Shown: piece after piece, positions 50,801 to 62,289 of the stretch
Layout: the number at the start of each line of letters is the position of its first letter
Position numbering within the stretch: the first letter of the stretch is position 1
Assembly (NCBI RefSeq): GCF_008831285.2
Contig: NC_045140.1
Coordinates: 5,311,528-5,375,527 of the forward strand
Source of the DNA: Nymphaea colorata
Taxonomy: Eukaryota > Streptophyta > Magnoliopsida > Nymphaeales > Nymphaeaceae
DNA length: 64,000 nucleotides
Direction: 5' to 3'
Program-made: the position numbers and the translations under genes
Notes under the pieces: model-generated
Databases searched by the model: none
Told to the model about the DNA's origin: nothing
Seen by the model: the letters and a program-made list of their open reading frames with translations, nothing else

Positions 50801-53382
50801 TCCCAAAAGAGAGAATGCTTCATGGTGACTATTATGACTGAGATGCACTGTTGGTGGGTGCAGTAAAACAACCAAGCGGCAAACACGACCACATGCCAGT
50901 GTCAGCTCAATAAAACATCATGTGCTTTCACATATACTTGTCAGTCATATATATACTCTTTGTCATTAGAAGATCCTGTGCACCTTTCACATTTGATATC
51001 TACAACATATCATTTGCAGATAGTAAATATGGTTTAAAGATTCTGTTTCTGTTGTTCTCTGTCTCTCTGTGTGTGGGTATATCTGTGTCTACGTATATAC
51101 AAATAAATAATGTATTAAAAAAGAAAACCACAAAATACATAGTTCTCAAAAGGCAACAACAGCAGACAAAAATTGTTTCTTACAGCAGATATAAAAAACC
51201 CATTGTTGGTTAATGACTATAAGTTGACCGGTATCCCTAATCAGGCAACTAGCCAACAGAACTAGTCCCAGTTGACTTGAATGCCAAATGACAGTGACTA
51301 GTTGCTAATCCAGTGACTTGTCTGACTAGGCAACTACATGGACCGACTAGTGTCTGGTTCAACACCATAGGCTGATAGCCTGATATACTGATAATGGCAA
51401 CCCAATGGAGCAAAAGTAATTTGATGTAGGCACTATGACATAATAGCTATTCTATATTCATAGCCAATATGTGAAATTGCCACTCATCTGCTGCAGATTT
51501 GCTATACCCGAGTTTGCAGCATTATTATTAAAGGTTACTATGTAAAAGCAAGTTTTAGCTAGTATTATACACCAAACAAGATGGTTCAGCTGTCCCTTAG
51601 ACAATAGGAGATAATGCCAATGTTCCAAACTTCATAGTCCAAACAAAGAATAAATATGCAAAAGGACACCTATAAAATATCTACTGTCCAACAAATCAAA
51701 GGAATCTAAAACAGTAACATCACCAAGAGGATAAGAGTAATGTTCCAGGCCAAAAACTAATTCTCAAATCATGAGACAAAAGACTTCAAAACAAAGAGAA
51801 GCACTACAAATAGAAACATTCCCTTTTAACAAGCATTCAAGGCAAGTTAAACAGCACCAATGCAAACCAACTGTGAGAAATTAAAATAATCAAAACAGAA
51901 GACCAATGAACACTATAGCTACTCTCTAAGAAAATTTGGCACATCAGCCTCAGCAGAGTAAGAAAGAAAAACTAGCTTTTCTGTGCATTAATAACCAACA
52001 CATAAGTCAACCTTTTAGGAAGTTGGCATATTAGCCTCACCTATTATAATCGTTATGCAAAGACGCAGAACGCAAATTTCTTAGGAAGTTTAGCATATCA
52101 ACCTTATGGGAGCAAGTTCAAAAATCTAAAAGTTTTGCGCTTCACTACGTAACCAAAAGCCCAACATACAAATATCTCTTAATGCTGTCAGCAACATACT
52201 GACAGCAAGGAAATCAAAATAAAATGAGAACTTTAATGGGGACCAGGAAAGTGATGAAGGTACAAGAAACCTGTCTACAGCCCGATGCTCTAGTTCGAAA
52301 TCCATCTTTCGCCAATCCTTTCCCTTTTCTTCTAACAGCACTTCTCGCGGTTTGGCATCACCAAACGGGTTGATCTTCGGTTTTGATTTGGACACCACCT
52401 CTGGCTGAGCTGCTGGGCTTTCTGGCCTGCTAGAGTGAGCGCTGGAAGGCCGGCTGGAGTGCTCGCTCGTCGGTCTGCTGCTCTTACGGCTCTCAATCTC
52501 CGTATCCATCTTCCTCCAATCCAGACCCTTCTCTGCCAGGACTTCCTCACGTGGCCGGGCGGACGCAAACGGGTTTGGCCGAGACCTTGCAGGCTCAATC
52601 ACCACAGACTCTCCGCTAGGGGGTTCCAAAACAATCCTCCGCCTCTCAGTGTCTGGTGGCGCATTCCTGAAACCTGACCCAAATGAGCCCCCTGATCTCA
52701 CCGGAAAAGCCTTCTTGCCCGCGTTCCAGTTGTCGACATCATCAGCCTTAGAAATGCTCCCGGTACCAAGGGAGCCATACCGATCATAGCCACGACCGGA
52801 ATCCGGCGGGGGACCCATTGTTTTTTTCACTGCAGACCAATTGTCGACCTCATCAGCGCGCGAAGGTTGATCAAAATCAGAAGCTCTAGGAGGAGGGGCC
52901 CTCCTTTCCTCAGAGAAACCCCCATAAGACCGCCCTCCACCCCCACCTCCGCCACCACCAGGGCCCCACGAGCCCTCCGTCTCATCGCCCCTCTCGCGCC
53001 AGCCGCCACCGCCTCCCCCCATCCTCCCGCCACCGTAGGACCGGAATCCGCCCCCAAGTCCACCAAGGCGGCCATACTCCTCATCCCCAGATCTGTCCTT
53101 CGGCCCAGTGGGAAGACGCATCATCTCCTCAGGCGTCAATCCTCTCGACTCCGTCTCCCGCAAGCCTCCGGCAGAAGAAACGCCTCCGGTATGGAATTCC
53201 CCGAGGGTCATGACCTGCTTCTTCTTCTTCTTCGGCTTCTCGTTAGCCTCCTTGAGGCTGGGGAAGCTCTGCTGCTCGGCCGCGAGCTGCGAGCTAGCGG
53301 CCAGTTCATTCTCGCGCTCCTCGCGCTCCTCGCGCTCGACGTCGGCGGCCCACGCGCCGATCCCGCCCCATGCCTTCGACAT
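47900..53382 (-). CDS. EIF4B: Translation initiation factor eIF4B, plant type
   Basis: RNA-binding factor that stimulates the eIF4A/4F helicase and binds poly(A)-binding protein in the cytosol. Three minus-strand exons join with both splits inside Arg codons (AG|A, AG|G): 53382-52271, 48674-48249 and a 25-nt last exon 47924-47900. The product is 520 aa, close to plant eIF4B. Start ATG 53382 gives the hallmark MSKAWGGIGAWAADVE. Features in order: FPSLKEA (40-46), Lys run, Gly-rich RNA-binding segment (about 106-155), two DEVDNW/DDVDNW motifs (177-182 and 204-209), and a duplicated motif ending EKGLDWRKMD and EKGKDWRKMD (about 277-293 and 344-361) around a Ser/Arg stretch. A coiled-coil-prone exon 2 (PETIEEKLLKGEINQLKEKL) and the ending FRSKERW follow. 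Intron 1 is 3.6 kb and holds no recognised gene. The last exon was placed by frame closure and sense of the tail, so it is slightly less certain. Confidence 0.95.
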
Positions 53383-53694
53383 GCCGTCCGAGACAGGCGA
53401 AAACAGCACCGGCTACGGAGGTATGCAGGAGTTAGGGTTTCTGTTCTCGGTTTTCCGCCGTTTGAGATCCAACGAATCGCGTTGTAGGAAGACAGCCGAG
53501 CTTTGGCTCCCTATCGGAGCCCGAGCTCAATACACATGCGACGGTTTCTCCACAGAAGCTCTCTTCTGCGAAGAAGGAAATTTTCAGGAAGCGAAGTAAG
53601 GAAGCACGAGCAACAATCCCAGGTTTTTGCCTTCTTCCTCTTTCTTCGACCTTCTTTTTCCCGTGAGCAGAACGGAAAACAAGAAAGCCGTCCG

Positions 53695-53703
53695 CCTTTT
53701 ATA
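53695..53703 (-). promoter_or_regulatory. TATA box of the eIF4B gene
   Basis: On the minus strand the sequence reads GGTATAAAAGGCGG, a consensus TATA box about 315 bp upstream of the eIF4B start codon. It predicts transcription start near 53665-53675 and a leader of roughly 290 nt. The start site is inferred from spacing only. Confidence 0.6.
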
Positions 53704-56530
53704 CCGGCTCATGGTCCCGGGGGTTCGGTGCTGGCGCTTTTGTTCAGAGGAACGATGACATCCTTTTCAAGTGACACTCAAAACACACACAAAACAAGCC
53801 GAAAAGTCTCAGCTCGACACCATGATTCCGCAGGAGCTTGATCACCTAGTGTCTTACTAAGCGACGATCACCTTGATCTTGACATGGGTTCCAGCGTTCC
53901 CTTCACATTTAATTCTGCTTTCGGTCATCTAGCGGGAAATACTGACGCCGGATGCTCTTTTCAGGCACCGGAAAATATCAGCGAGAGAAAAATCCCTGGG
54001 AAATGCTTTCCTTTTTCTTGACCCTTTCCAGGAGTGAGAAATTTCTGTTGATCCTTGAGTCTCAAGCAATCCGATTCGGACTTAGATCCACTTGTTATCC
54101 AATTCGACAAGTCGGATTCCAACTAAGGAAACCGAGTTGGATTTTTTTTTTTTTTTTAAACAAGCAATTGAATTTAGATTCCCATCGTGCTCAGTAAGAA
54201 AGTGTTACACCAAACTCGGATTTAACTATTAACAGAGTTCAAATTTCATACTGAGAATCTGAGCAATTAGATTTGGATTTGAACCAGGTAAAAAATTCCA
54301 TCCGGTAAATACACTATACTAATTTAAATCGGAATGCTATCAGTGGTAATCTTTTTACGTGGAAAAGCTTCAGTTTTAGGTCGAAGCTTTCACCTAACCA
54401 GTTTGCTTTCGGTATCTCAACATACCACCGTTATTGCACTTCAACTCATATATTCAATGACCTTTTTTAATAAAACAAAACATCAACGCTCTGTAAATAG
54501 TTACACCGACCTCCTCAAAAAATGTCTAACTTTTTGTACTTACCGTTTTAATAATGTAAAATGTAGGCGTGATGTCTTTAATAAAAAAAAAAATATCAAC
54601 ATGAGTACCTTCCAAATTTTAGAAACTTCTAGGACATGGGTCAAATAGGGGCCCATTACTCATTATCAGTGAATAACTTACCCTAAGATCCCTTTTCAGA
54701 TAAATTTATCCTGAAAATAAAGTTTTTAATTTTCGAATGGTTTCTTTGAAGGTCCGAACCTATCATACATTTCCATTAAAACAGGTTCATGAAATGGTGT
54801 GTTACTGTTCCATGCATCAAATAATCCCTTTGTCGGATCATGCCACTATGCTAACTATTTAGTGCCACTACAACGCCAATGACAAGTACAAAAAAAAAAA
54901 AATTTGAAAAATACATATGTTAAACCTGGAGAAGGAATCCAACATGTCATGTTTTGTGTTTGAATCATGTTTGATTGGACAGTATACCACAACTATAAGA
55001 GGGACATCCCAACATTCCAAGTTAGAAAGAGTCGCATTTTTTAAGTAAAGTGTATATTCGATGTTTAAGCTTTTCTTCGGGCATGTTTAGTTAGAGGTGA
55101 AATTCGTCCAGCAAATAGTTTCACCACAATATGCAGAATTTATTATTGGCTTCACAGTGGACAAAACCACAGATAAATTTAAGTTTGTATTTGTTATGCC
55201 AACATAAACACAGATAAATTTGAACGTGTTTGATTTGTTTACCCGATCTCATTTAATCAAATTCAAGTTCAGGCATTATTTTTATAAAAGAGTTCGGATC
55301 TAACTATTATAAGATCCAACATTTATATGTAAATTGTATCTTTTAGAGGTTGTTTGGCATAGAAACATTATGCAGATGTTCATAACCTACTTCAAAAATT
55401 GAAGTAAATTTGTAAAGTACTAGAACTTGTGTTTCATGAATAATCTTAAATCTACCTCAATTTTTAAAGCAGATTCATAAAATACTCACAAAGTATTCTT
55501 ATTAGTATCTCCGAGAAGGTCTTGAACAGTAGCACTTGGCATGGACAACATAATATCATGACTATCTTTCACATGTTTACTTCTTGAACTTAAGTGAACC
55601 ATAATCATGTAATGCAACATAACTACATTTAAGGGAGCCTTTAATGCCATAAAAATTCTAGAATTAAAGTTTGTCCGAGTAGTGTTTTAGAACTAGTTTT
55701 CAATGCAATTGGGAATTTTTGTTCTCTAGAGAAAACCTTTTTTTTTTTTTTTCAGGTCACCAGTTTCAAAAGAAATTAAGGACGTTGAATTAAGAGATGG
55801 TTTCGAAAGATAACTTATTTTAAAGAAGCTTAAAGTAAATAGTTGTGCTGACTATAGGTTGTAAGCAAAGGTTCCTTTCGAGCAGGGGCGAAGTCAGAAA
55901 TTCTTTTTAAGGGGCTAATATAATTTCATTATTTTTTTACAAATAATAATTTTAAAACTTTTTATAAAAGTCAACTTTAAAAAAATTTACAAATTATAAC
56001 ACATTTTTGGTTTTTCTTCAAAATCTCGGGGGTGGCTTCTTTTTTTTTGTTTCCACCACGAACCCTACTACACCCGGCCTGGCTCAGCTCAGAAAAAAAA
56101 ATGATGAAAGGATTTTTACTTTTCATAGCCAAACAGCTCACTGGGTGCGCTAAATATAGCCGATAATGGATTTCTGACATTAGTTTTCCGGTTACTTAGG
56201 GTTTAAGCCTGCTTTGGCTTGTATAAGATATTGAGACTCATGCTACTTGAATAAGAACAAGCAACTGACTACCTATCAACCTCGGAACCCATGCACTAAA
56301 TCCTATGATATTATAACTTTATGTTCACCTTCACCTATCTAGTATCTACCAACTTAGCCGTTCATCGCCTTACCCTTATTGTATTTGTTTTTTTCTTTTT
56401 GCTCTTTTTCATCTCTTTTCTTCTTCAAATTTATAACCTTGGATCGCTTTTAACTTAGCATCGAAGCTTTGAAACTGATCACGTGGGACCCAATGGGCAT
56501 GAGCACATTTGGAGGCCAAACGTATGCGTA
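53704..56530. other. AT-rich intergenic region with decayed elements
   Basis: No gene recognised. About 55345-55510 is MITE-like: left end GAGGTTGTTTGGCATAGAAA, with internal inverted TTCATGAAT and ATTCATAAAATACTC motifs related to 5890, 7055 and 46300. A second type starts near 55888 (GGGGCGAAGTCAGAAATTC) and shares its start with 58598 (GGGCGAAGCCAGAAAG). Poly-T runs near 54139 and 55738 and poly-A runs near 54886 are present. Confidence 0.5.
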
Positions 56531-58230
56531 GAGTTATGATTTTGTGATATTTAGTCACTTTCCTTAACGTGCATTGACAAGACTGAGTTTCAGGTGCAGC
56601 TTTTGGGTGGAGCAGACGGGGAAGAGGTTGAGATGGCGGGCAAGAAGCACCTTTTTCTCTACAGGAAGGAAGGAATCAATTCTAATGGTGGTTTTGTTGA
56701 ACAATTAAAAACTTTTTCTCTTACTGTTCTTACTAATTATATTGCTCCTAATTTGACAATAAATGGGAAAATCTGTTCTATTTGAAAAATTTAATTAGCT
56801 GCAAAAAATATACAAAACTAAAAAGTTTCCTCCCTTGCAGCCAACCTTTGGAAATCAAGTCCTTATGACTTCCCTTGCCTTGGAAGCAACAAAAAGTTAT
56901 ACAAAAGTTTGCTTTCTTTCCTACATATATGTGTAGATCTAACTTTGGAACTGTTTGGGTGGAACTTTATTGCTCAAGAAAATCCATAGTTTCTACAATC
57001 TGAGGGCATAAAAGTAGCAAACTTTGCCAAGTCACAGACCGTGACTATGAACCTCTTGGTGTTCCCTCTCTAAATAGATAAAGGGAAGGGAGAAATCTTG
57101 GTGCTTGTAAAAGTGTATTCCTTAGTATATAATGGCTGAGGATGCACAAAAAATATGCTAGAAGATTCAGCTTTTTCTATTTCCTTTATGCTCTTTTCTT
57201 TTTATGCTCAACCTGGTGAGAATCCTGTCCCCATCTACATAGAACCATTCTTTGATCCAGAAGTTCATTAAGGAGATGCATAAAAGATGAATGGCCTTAG
57301 AGGCAGAAGTTCTGCTCTCTACTGATAATCAAGTCCTGTTATTGATGGTCTCAGCATAGCAGGAGGACCAGATGCAGGGCGGAGCCACATGTGGGCAGTT
57401 GACCACACATTCCAACAAAAACTCCTTATTTTTATGGTAGTGCACCTTAGTCATTTACTTTTTTATGCTTTGAACAAGAATAGTTCTCTCTAGACCCAAG
57501 CGGTCCTGACCTACTTGGGGAGGGTCTAACATGAAACAACATAGAAGACTTCTTTTTATCTTTGGATTTGACTAAGCCAACAATGATTCTCTCCAGGTTG
57601 AGCATACAAAGAAAAGAGCATAAAGGAAATAGAAAAAGCTGAATCTTCTAGCATATTTTTTGTGCATCCTCAGCCATTATATACTAAGGAATACACTTTT
57701 AAGAGAACCAAAATTGGAGAGGAAACCAAGAGGTTCATAGTCACAGTCTCTTACTTTTATGCCTCATATTGTAGAAACTATGGATTTTCATTAGCAATAA
57801 AGTTTCACCCAGATAGTTCCAAAGTTAGATCTTTTATGTAAGATGCATGAACTATATATATACACATATATGTAGGAAAGAAAGCAAACTTTTGTATAAC
57901 TTTTTGTTGCTTCCAAGGCAAAGAAATTCATAAGGACTTAATTTCCACAGGTTGGTTGCAAGGGAGGTAAATTTTTAGTTTTGTATATTTTATCAGCTAA
58001 TTAAGTTTGCAAATGGAACAGTTTTTGCCATTTATTTTCAAATTAGGAGCAATATAATTAGTAATTGCAATAACAGTAAGAGAAAAAGTTTTTAATTGTT
58101 CAACAAAACTACTATTAAAATTGATTCCTTCCCGTATCGAAAAGGCCATCAATCCACCTTCCAACCTAGTCTTAGACTCCTACCAATACACGTTAATAAA
58201 AGTGGCTAAATATAACAAAATCATAACTCT
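56531..58230. repeat. Large inverted repeat (near-palindrome), arms about 640-690 bp
   Basis: Left arm 56531-57216, spacer about 376 bp, right arm 57593-58230. The inner parts are nearly identical in inverse orientation: from AAAAGTGTATTCC to CAACCTGG, about 109 bp with one visible mismatch. Further out, blocks such as TTGGAAGCAACAAAAAGTTA, AAAGTTTGCTTTCTTTCCTA and GGAAGGAATCAATT pair with their inverses. The outer ends (GAGTTATGATTTTGT) pair at roughly 80-85%. The transcript of either strand would fold into a very long hairpin. A 63-codon open frame in the left arm (56594-56785) matches nothing known. The spacer holds a GGGCGGAGCCACATGTGGG segment related to the element at 43386-43556. It may be a foldback element, an inverted gene-fragment duplication, or a hairpin-RNA locus. 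Confidence 0.85.
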
Positions 58231-58307
58231 TTGGCTATTTATAACTTCAATACTTCTTTTCTCCATAAGGTGAAACTCTTTGGAGCTTGTGGCCCTTAGT
58301 AGGTCTG

Positions 58308-58540
58308 CACCTTAGGTCGGGCCGGGCCACTGCCCGGCCCGTCCCTGCCCGTTTACATTAAAAATATATTTTTTTAATTTTTTTGTTTTATAAATATATA
58401 TGTATTATTATTAAATACATTTTATATTTTTAAAAAATATTTTATAATTAAAAGTTTATTTTTTAATTTCAAATAGGTCGGGTTGGGCCGAGACTCGGGC
58501 TATCGGGCCAGGCTCACCGGCCTGGCCCGATGCCCACCCT
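58308..58540. mobile_element. hAT-like MITE with 8-bp duplication
   Basis: A GC-ended, AT-cored element of about 233 bp. The perfect 8-bp word TAGGTCTG flanks it at 58300-58307 and 58541-58548, the duplication length typical of hAT insertions. Ends carry GTCGGGCCGGGCCACTG (left) and, as inverse of the right end, GGGTGGGCATCGGGCCAGG. Same family as 2982-3340. No coding capacity. Confidence 0.7.
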
Positions 58541-58730
58541 TAGGTCTGAATTTTAATGAGGTTTGATTTCTTAGTCTACTACTCTCCCAGTTAAGGGCGA
58601 AGCCAGAAAGCTTGGTAAAGTTTTTAAATTTTGACTTGAACAGTAATATTATTTTTTAAAATTTTTATATAAGACAAGTAAATTTTTTTTAAATTTACAT
58701 GTATATTTTTATTTTTTGAACTCAAATCTA

Positions 58731-58754
58731 TTAGATCCGATCATTTAAAACAAG

Positions 58755-58810
<56 letters not shown>

Positions 58811-59206
58811 TCTTTATATTTCTAGTTACCACCCCAAAACACACACACACACACACGTCGTCTCCAACATACGTGATCACACGCAGAGGCCCAATGAACA
58901 TTAGATAACGATAAGTTGCAGTCATCTGTCTGCGTTTCTGCTGATTCATAATATAATACACATCAAACAACCACCATGGTGGCCTCTTATGCACGAAAGA
59001 TGTTCGAAGAGCCTTACCATTGATGCCAGCGAAATCGAAGCCCCCGCTGGAAAGAAGGCGTTCGGCCATGGCCTTGCTCGGAAGGCCATGCACTGCGAGA
59101 AGAAGGAGCAGGCAAACGACTCCCAAGAGCTTCACTGCTGCTTACTGATGGAAGGAGACGGCAGAAACTGTGTTTGCCTCTTCTCAGATTGCATTTGCTT
59201 CTTATA
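58731..59206 (-). pseudogene. Signal-peptide-like small open frame lacking an ATG
   Basis: The minus-strand frame from 59135 down to 58731 begins at a GTG codon, preceded by an in-frame TAA, and reads a hydrophobic leader (KLLGVVCLLLLLAVHGLPS). A basic and aromatic segment (SFVHKRPPWWLFDVYY) follows, and the frame finally runs into a (GA)n microsatellite. A TATAAG motif is at 59206-59201. A different-frame ATG at about 59192 (MQSEKRQTQFLPSPSISKQQ) stops exactly where the leader frame begins. So either a frameshift broke a small secreted-peptide gene, or splicing at a CAG joins an upstream exon. I recognise no peptide family; the tail in (GA)n is not credible protein. Confidence 0.3.
58757..58808. 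repeat. (TC)n microsatellite, followed by (AC)n
   Basis: About 52 bp of pure TC, with an (AC)n run shortly after at about 58838-58856. Both lie inside the minus-strand open frame described at 58731-59206. Confidence 0.95.
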
Positions 59207-59335
59207 GGCTTTGCCTTCCCCAAACTGGGGAGTAAAAGATTCGGTTGATTCTTACCACCAGGTGGTGCGCTGGTGGATAGAGGAGACCAATGTGGCGATT
59301 CCTTTCGCAGTATCACATGCCTTCGTTACAGGCTT

Positions 59336-60239
59336 CTTCTTCTTCTTCTTCTTCTTCAGATATGTACAGTAGATCATAACCATTAAGGTGCTGCCCATTC
59401 AAATAAGGGAAAAATTGGTTCGGTTTGAAGGCAAATCTGGCCAATGCTGTAAGAATATGATGTCAGTAACCATTTGAGGTCTGAAACTTCCGAATTCAGG
59501 TTAATTATACAAAGGGTTGCAAGATTTTCTAGGACTAACTGCAACTCAGAATAGAGTTTGTACCTAAGATATTGATCACACGGATACTTGGATTGATGCT
59601 GGATTCTTGTATTAAAGATGCATGGCAGAAAATTCCTTGTTGGATAGATGCGGAGAGTGATAGATTGGATTCTAATCAACTGTACCCTTAATTGTATTGG
59701 ATATTCACATATTTGGATCAAAGTTGGATTCAAATATGAACAAACAGAAGAAGTCATATCTAAAATTCAATGCCACAATTTAAATCCAATGCAAATTTGA
59801 TTTTTATATTCCTAGCTGAATTTGAATCTGAATTTTGAACCCAGTGTTCAAAATATATGAGCAGTGACTATATATGTACGATATTTAATTAAGATTAAAT
59901 CCAATCTTAATCTTATGATATTTATATATATCTGAATTTGAATCTGAATCTATTGGATGTCATTTCTTAGATATGAATCTGATCTGATTTAGTAATTGAA
60001 TATTGAACTTCTTTTCTTATCCAACTTAGCTGAATGGTTCGGTCCGATATTCGATGTAAATGGATATATCGAATACAAGCGTCAGGGGTCCCCTTCATAT
60101 TTTGAGAAATTAAATTTTTATATATTAAAAAATTCTAAATTTTTAGCCTGGCACCTGCGTTTAAAATCTTTGGAAAACAGTTGGCCCATATAAAAGATTT
60201 TTAAAACTTTTAATTCAATTTGTCGCGTGACTGCTCAAC
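59336..60239. other. AT-rich intergenic stretch, no gene recognised
   Basis: Starts with a (TTC)n run (59336-59356). The rest has recurring words such as GAATTTGAATCTGAAT and ATATTTGGATCAAAGTTGGAT, suggesting another very degenerate short repeat. Open frames on both strands show no family resemblance. Confidence 0.45.
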
Positions 60240-60379
60240 GTGAGTGGAGGGGCTTCCTCCGTGCTCCTCCACTCACGATTCCCTCCACCCATCGGGAGCA
60301 CCGGCAGGCTCCCCTCGCTGTCTCTGCCGGACCGGTGATGGATTTAGGGAGAGCTACCGGGCCTTCCCACCGGTCCGGC
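60240..60379. repeat. GC-rich island with three consecutive hairpins
   Basis: Three perfect inverted repeats in 140 bp: GTGAGTGGAGG (60240-60250) with CCTCCACTCAC (60266-60276); GGGAGC (60294-60299) with GCTCCC (60308-60313); GCCGGACCGGTG (60326-60337) with CACCGGTCCGGC (60368-60379). The flanks are AT-rich. Function is unknown; a structured RNA, a nested MITE end or a chance GC block are all possible. Confidence 0.6.
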
Positions 60380-61489
60380 GAAGCTTCAGCAGCCACTGTG
60401 TGGGGGAGGTGAACAAATTTTAAAAAGAAAAAGTAAAAAAAATTAAAATAAAAGCCATCCATCTAAACGAAGATGGATGGCTTAGGTTTGATGTAAAAAT
60501 TGGAATGGTGATTCTACCATTCAGTATTTTATATATATATATATATACTGGTAACTGAATTGATGAGTATCAGGCTATTTAATCTCTTTTATTTCAAATA
60601 CTTTTCATCTTGTCTTTAAGGCCCCATTTGATGGCACATATTTTTTTCCAGTGGAGATTTTTTGAAGGCAAAAAATGCAACGAAAGAGTACGGTAGGGAA
60701 AATATCACTTTCTCCAAATCCATGCCATATTTGATGGCCTAGAATTTCTTTTCAAGAAAAAACTTTGGTGTTTGCTAGACAAGAAAAATTTTTCATGGAT
60801 AAAATATTTGACTGTTGCATTGAACTTTTTTTGGATAAAATATTTGATTTTTCATTTTGCATGGCTTCAACCATATGCATTAACTATATATCCACGAAGC
60901 ATATATGAATTCTGAAGAACATATAAACAAAAAAATCAAATATATAAAAAATAAAAAACGAAGCATGTTTTTGTTTGATCAACATCCACACAACAAGGGG
61001 AAAAGAGGAAAAGTCATTATCATCGGCATTGCTTAAAAGAGAATCTCTTGTAAAAAGAAGACAACAGTAAAAGAGAAAGAAAATCCGAAACAAAGAGATT
61101 GAAGTTTACTATGGAAAAGCCAGAAAATTTGACACTATGGGAAAAAGATGTTGCATCAAACTGCTGTCACAATCTTGGAGCATATAACAAAGAAGGAGAC
61201 AAAGAACAAGGGTTTGTCAGGGAACACGCCATGGTGAGGGTTTGTTAGAGTTCTTTCTCATATGAACTTCCACACAATCAGGTAGTAATTGTTTCGGCAA
61301 TATTTTGAGCATGCACAGGTTGGAAATAGAATTCTATATGCCGGAAACCAACCAGATTTGGGTGAACACAAGTTACCAAGGAGACAGATAAAAGAGAGAG
61401 AGTGAGATAGGGGTGAGGGTTCTGGACATGCTGCCTTCACCAACAGAGAAAACAGAGCTCTCTTCCAGAAGCTGTTGAGGAAGAAGATG
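60380..61489. other. Intergenic, no gene recognised
   Basis: Holds an (AT)n run near 60531-60548. A MITE-like left end GGCCCCATTTGATGGC near 60621 recalls the Harbinger-type element at 5196, but without a matching right end. Nothing else is supportable. Confidence 0.4.
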
Positions 61490-61609
61490 TTGTTGATGAA
61501 GAAACCAATCGCTGAAGAGTCTCTGCTGAGACTCCCTTACCAACAACAGTTGTTGATGAAGAAACCGACTGCTCTAGAGTTGGTGTTGAGACTCCCTTAC
61601 CACCAGCAG
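61490..61609 (+). repeat. 60-bp tandem repeat, open in two frames
   Basis: Two adjacent 60-bp units start TTGTTGATGAAGAAACC and end GAGACTCCCTTACCA plus CAACAACAG or CCAGCAG. They are about 85% identical. One + frame (61475-61693) is open across both, giving 20-residue repeats ending LRLPYQQQ and LRLPYHQQ. Another frame gives acidic VVDEET...VETPLPPAV repeats but has a stop in unit one. It may be a leftover coding repeat, or a subterminal repeat of the neighbouring CACTA element; neither is proven. Confidence 0.6.
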
Positions 61610-62289
61610 TTGGTGCTTCTGAGGAAGGTGCAACAGCAAAAAGAGATGTTATGTGAATCCAAATTCGTATTGTTTAATGTCATGACCATGTAAGCTAAGT
61701 ATATCATGCCATTTATATTTGAATAGAACAAACTTTAGGGTCTTTATATAAACGACCGCTATAATGTATCTGACAAATCCATAATATGCAACTTCACCAA
61801 TCAGGAGATTCCTATCTTTTAAACTTGAGAAACTAAAAGTCAGCCCAAGTATGAGTACTCAACTATTTTGATACTTCATTTTCATTTCTTTGTCCCTTTC
61901 ATTATGCTTAAACTCATTAGATGTAAAACCCTTGTATTCCAATGCAACTTTTTCTGAAAAATTGAGACAACTATACAATTTCTTTGGTACATGTTGACTT
62001 TGATGATCACATTGTCACATAAAAAAAGTCAAAATTGCATATAGTAGACAAATTAGTGTATTTCAATGCTACCAACACATACATAATTTTGGAACTAATC
62101 TAGAAATGTTGCTTTATGAACAAGTTCAATCGTGAGGCCTTTTCGAGCATTGACATCTAACCAATCTCAAGTGATGCCTACATAAATACTTGTAGTTAAA
62201 GAAAATATTAAACATATATATCATAAATTAGTGAACATAGATACATTCCAAAATGGATACTGATAAAAGATATCATTCAACTGCCTTAT

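Noticed and set aside
52867-53599. Long plus-strand frames opposite eIF4B exon 1
   Set aside because: Antisense shadows of the Gly/Arg-rich coding exon; no family motifs.
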